64,000 bases of DNA, from the NCBI GenBank assembly GCA_001281695.1, contig LJIE01000001.1:2246586-2310585 (forward strand), in the 5' to 3' direction. The position numbers and the translations under genes are program-made. The notes under the pieces are model-generated. The model was given only the letters and a program-made list of their open reading frames with translations, was not told the DNA's origin and ran no database searches. Source of the stretch: a bacterium 336/3. GTDB lineage: Bacteria; Bacteroidota; Bacteroidia; Cytophagales; Thermonemataceae. Below, piece by piece: positions 61,431 to 64,000 of the stretch (the first letter of the stretch is position 1; each line of letters starts with the position of its first letter).

Positions 61431-62459
61431 ATGTCTTTTAATAAATTAGCTCTAATTCGATATAAAACTATTGATGAATGCCTTAGAAATAGAGGACGGA
61501 GGTGGACACTTGAAAACCTCATTGAAAAAGTTTCGGAGGCTCTTTATGAATATGAAGGGATGTTAGATGGTGTCAGTAAACGAACTATCCAACTTGACCT
61601 GCAAATGATGCGAAGCGATAAATTAGGCTACAATGCACCTATTATTGTGGTGGATAGAAAATATTATACTTATGAAGATAAAGAGTATAGTATCATGAAA
61701 AACAGTCTTTCTTCACAAGATTTAGACAAACTCTCTGATATTGTAAAACTACTCAAACAATTCAAGGGCTTTGATTATTTTGAAGATATCGGGGCTATGG
61801 TGGGACGTTTGGAGGGGAAAATTCTTCAACAAAAAAATCAGACGCAAGCTTTTATAGATTTTGAAAAAAATGAACTCCTAAAAGGCTTAGAATGGATAGA
61901 CCCACTACTAAAAGCCATTAAAAACAAGACTTGTTTGGATATTCTTTATCAGTCTTTTAAGGCAAAAGAATCTTCTAAATTTCCTGTACATCCTTATTTG
62001 CTCAAAGAATACCGTAATCGCTGGTTTTTATTGTGTAAAACAGGTGATAGAAATGGCATTACAATTTATGCTTTGGATAGAATGCAAGCCATAGAAGAAA
62101 ATTTACTTGCAGAATACATTGAAGCAGAGGTAGATGTGATACACTTTTTTGATGATGTGATAGGTGTTACCAAAACAGTAGGGCAGGAGCCAGTTAATAT
62201 TATTTTACAGATAGACCAAGAAAATATGCCTTATGTACTCACCAAACCACTTCACTCATCTCAAAAAGTATTAGAAAAAGATGAAAATGGTATGACAATT
62301 AGTATTGATGTGGTGGTTAATTATGAATTGGAACGTGAAATTATGGGTTTTGGTGAACACATGAAGGTTTTAGCTCCTAATTTTCTCCAAAGACGCATCA
62401 AGAAACGATTTGAAAAAAGCTTGTTGAATTATCAAAATAATGAAGACAAGGAAAATTAA
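61431..62459 (+). CDS. WYL-domain transcriptional regulator
   Basis: 342 residues. N-terminal winged-helix at about 1-75 (TLENLIEKVSEALYEYEGMLDGVSKRTIQLDLQMM), WYL domain at about 155-225 (LDILYQSFKAKESSKFPVHPYLLKEYRNRWFLLCK) and a C-terminal WCX region to the end. WYL regulators bind nucleotides or nucleic acid and often control DNA-damage or defence genes; here the adjacent divergent gene is the histone-deacetylase-family protein. No defence gene is next to it. Confidence 0.9.
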   Translation: MSFNKLALIRYKTIDECLRNRGRRWTLENLIEKVSEALYEYEGMLDGVSKRTIQLDLQMMRSDKLGYNAPIIVVDRKYYTYEDKEYSIMKNSLSSQDLDKLSDIVKLLKQFKGFDYFEDIGAMVGRLEGKILQQKNQTQAFIDFEKNELLKGLEWIDPLLKAIKNKTCLDILYQSFKAKESSKFPVHPYLLKEYRNRWFLLCKTGDRNGITIYALDRMQAIEENLLAEYIEAEVDVIHFFDDVIGVTKTVGQEPVNIILQIDQENMPYVLTKPLHSSQKVLEKDENGMTISIDVVVNYELEREIMGFGEHMKVLAPNFLQRRIKKRFEKSLLNYQNNEDKEN

Positions 62460-62623
62460 TAAAAGAAACAAAAAACTATTTTTTAGAATAATATTTGGTT
62501 TTAATAGGTTTTGTATTGAAAAATATTTTTAAAAAATGCAAAAAAATAGAATAATGTTTTTTTATAATTAAGAAATAGTATAAGTTGTAAATATATTTTT
62601 ACACTAAATTTTTACTTAATCTT

Positions 62624-62986
62624 ATGAAAGACAAAAATCTTGTAGGCATTGGTGGGGGCTTGCTCACTGCTATTAGCGTATTTTTACCAGCATTATCTGT
62701 AATGGGGATGAAGACCAATTTTATGGAGTCTAATTCTGGAGTTGCCTATTTTTTTATCGTTTGTGGATTGATTGTAGCAGCTGTATCCTTTCTGGGTAAA
62801 AAGTGGCTCAATATTCTAAGCATATTGATAGGACTAATGATAGCTTTGCTTGCTATCAAATATCAAGGAGACACAAAAAGTAGTGGAGGAGAAGTGGGAA
62901 TAGGGCTTTGGGTGATGCTTTTGGGTGGTGTAGCTTCTTTGGCTGGTGGAGTGATGGGAATTATCAAAAAGAAACCTGTAGCTTAA
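62624..62986 (+). CDS. Small membrane protein
   Basis: 120 residues with four hydrophobic segments (LVGIGGGLLTAISVFLPALSV, VAYFFIVCGLIVAAVSFL, WLNILSILIGLMIALLAI, IGLWVMLLGGVASLAGGVMGII). Gly-rich, short loops. No named family. The upstream 164 bp after the WYL gene is AT-rich with no feature seen. A terminator follows. Confidence 0.6.
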   Translation: MKDKNLVGIGGGLLTAISVFLPALSVMGMKTNFMESNSGVAYFFIVCGLIVAAVSFLGKKWLNILSILIGLMIALLAIKYQGDTKSSGGEVGIGLWVMLLGGVASLAGGVMGIIKKKPVA

Positions 62987-62988
62987 AA

Positions 62989-63017
62989 CAAAAAAGGAGT
63001 TTAAACTCCTTTTTTTA
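62989..63017. terminator. Bidirectional terminator
   Basis: Palindrome AAAAAAGGAGTTT/AAACTCCTTTTTT (62990-63015) with no extra loop bases, ending convergent genes on both strands; it overlaps the stop of the lipoprotein gene at 63015. Confidence 0.85.
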
Positions 63018-63422
63018 TTGCACTTTTTTCAAGATAATGTTCCTTTGAATATTAGGAACAGAAGGAAAGCCTCCTACTGTATCCGTTTTAATGGTCATTT
63101 GATTAGAAGTTAATTCCAATATATCATAGGCTTCAGGCAATTCGTTTGCGTCTGAATATGAAATAGTTAATTTTTTATAATCATCACTCATATACCATAA
63201 TCCAAGAAGATTAGATAGATAGAAATAAGAACACTTGTTACTTCCTTGATTATCAATAAATACGCCACCTTGTTTAAACTCATACTGATTATCTAACTCA
63301 CATGCAGGAGTTGCCATATCAGAACGGGTAATGGAAAAAATACTCCATTTTCCAACAATTAGTTCTTCTGGTGTAGATTGTGGTGTTTCTTTCTTTTTAC
63401 AAGAAATAAAGGCGACAAACAT
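63015..63422 (-). CDS. Lipocalin-like lipoprotein
   Basis: 135 residues from ATG 63422. FVAFIS-C followed by KKKE is a lipobox, but only seven residues precede the cysteine; upstream in-frame codons (KSIRFIFIM) would extend a better signal peptide, with no ATG in place, so the start may be a non-ATG codon further up. Mature part GKWSIFSITRSDM and ILELTSNQMTIKTD pattern is that of the small lipocalin-like (DUF5004-type) Bacteroidota lipoproteins. Envelope protein of unknown ligand. Confidence 0.65.
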   Translation of the reverse strand: MFVAFISCKKKETPQSTPEELIVGKWSIFSITRSDMATPACELDNQYEFKQGGVFIDNQGSNKCSYFYLSNLLGLWYMSDDYKKLTISYSDANELPEAYDILELTSNQMTIKTDTVGGFPSVPNIQRNIILKKVQ

Positions 63423-63454
63423 GATGAAAATAAAACGAATACTTTTATAAAAAA

Positions 63455-64000
63455 TTAAAATAAGTTTTCTAAAAGCTTATCTTCCACAAAATTAGGCAAG
63501 GTTACTTTGAGTTTGGGTTCTTCTTCCATAGCTCTTTTGATGGCAAAAACGGCTTCTTCGTTTCTTGCCCAACTTCTTCTGGCAATGCCGTTGTTTACAT
63601 CCCAATGAAGCATCATTTTAAGCCTTCTTTCACTATCTTTAGAACCATCTAAAACCATTCCAAAACCACCATTGACTACTTCACCCCAGCCTACACCACC
63701 ACCATTATGGAGGCTAATCCAAGTGGCTCCTCTAAACGCATCTCCTACAAAGTTATGAACAGCCATATCTGCCGTAAAACTTGAACCATCATAAATATTA
63801 GAGGTTTCTCTGTAAGGCGAGTCTGTACCAGAAACATCATGGTGGTCTCTGCCGAGTACAATCGGAGCAGAAATTTCTCCACTTAAAATAGCATCATTCA
63901 AGGCTTTAGCAATTTTCATTCTACCTTCTGCATCAGCATACAGAATACGAGCCTGAGAACCTACCACCAAATTATTTTTCATGGCATCTTTAATCCAACG
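63455..64000 (-). CDS. hutU: Urocanate hydratase, C-terminal part (runs off right edge)
   Basis: About 182 codons of open frame, incomplete at its N-terminus beyond base 64000. Urocanase hydrates urocanate to imidazolone propionate in histidine degradation, using tightly bound NAD+. Recognisable C-terminal motifs: ILGRDHHDVSGTDSPYRET-like segment with APIVLGRDH, SLHNGGGVGWG and VLDGSK. The last residues (FVEDKLLENLF) and stop at 63455 are normal. Other hut genes would be outside the window. Confidence 0.92.
   Translation of the reverse strand, partial: RWIKDAMKNNLVVGSQARILYADAEGRMKIAKALNDAILSGEISAPIVLGRDHHDVSGTDSPYRETSNIYDGSSFTADMAVHNFVGDAFRGATWISLHNGGGVGWGEVVNGGFGMVLDGSKDSERRLKMMLHWDVNNGIARRSWARNEEAVFAIKRAMEEEPKLKVTLPNFVEDKLLENLF

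Noticed and set aside
1-64000. Prophage, insertion sequence, integrase, CRISPR array or rRNA
   Set aside because: No transposase, integrase, phage structural gene, repeat-spacer array or rRNA sequence was recognised in the window.

Overview
The window is AT-rich DNA (about one third G+C by eye) from a member of the Bacteroidota, most likely the order Cytophagales. The evidence is a gliding-motility ABC ATPase of the GldA type, a secreted protein with a gliding-motility/type IX secretion C-terminal sorting domain, many short lipoproteins with a lipobox, NuoB of the Bacteroidota type, and promoters of the Bacteroidota form (TTTG or TTG, 20 nt, TAnnTTTG) upstream of both tRNA genes, pth and pnp. 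No prophage, insertion sequence, transposase, integrase or CRISPR array was seen. Genes are tightly packed on both strands, often with starts and stops overlapping by 4 to 14 bp.

Layout. 1-4.1 kb: a partial lipoprotein, hisC, a LolD-type ATPase coupled to a Cytophagales-type helical protein. 4.1-9.9 kb: pnp, an SbtA-like bicarbonate transporter divergent from a LysR regulator, a lipoprotein, and an isolated nuoB with a small unknown gene. 9.9-16.2 kb: TspO, a type IX-secreted Ig-like protein, an amino-acid permease, pth, gldA and an alpha/beta hydrolase. 16.5-25.2 kb: one coherent carbon-uptake block of porin-like protein, MHS-family carboxylate transporter, two small membrane proteins, a fused Na+/solute symporter-STAC-histidine kinase, a stand-alone receiver and acetyl-CoA synthetase. 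This resembles the CbrA/CrbS logic of sensing a carboxylate and switching on acs. 25.3-28.9 kb: TerC, bestrophin, a degenerate class III nucleotide cyclase related to Pycsar cyclases, and a YgjP-like metallopeptidase. 28.9-33.2 kb: a six-gene minus-strand operon mixing immunity-like proteins (SMI1/KNR4, DUF4279, leucine-rich repeats) with threonine aldolase. 33.3-37.0 kb: hydrolase, secreted protein, tRNA-Leu(CAA), lpdA.

37.1-43.4 kb: the most unusual locus, an AbiJ-N-terminal-like protein with a PD-(D/E)xK-type nuclease domain whose start overlaps the end of a radical SAM/SPASM gene, followed upstream by pheA, a DEAD-box helicase and an ArnT-like glycosyltransferase. 43.5-58.9 kb: dut and an accessory-looking run of small lipoproteins (one serpin-like), methyltransferases, HEAT-repeat proteins, GrpB, MliC-like, DUF3088, a serine hydrolase and a Crp-type regulator. 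58.9-64 kb: RluA-type pseudouridine synthase, tRNA-His, EnvC-like protein, histone-deacetylase-family protein divergent from a WYL regulator, small membrane and lipoproteins, and the C-terminal part of urocanate hydratase running off the right edge.

The best candidates for new biology are the radical SAM/AbiJ-nuclease pair, the orphan cyclase with substituted catalytic residues, and the symporter-kinase/receiver/acs module. All functional calls come from motif and family recognition by eye; no database search was run.
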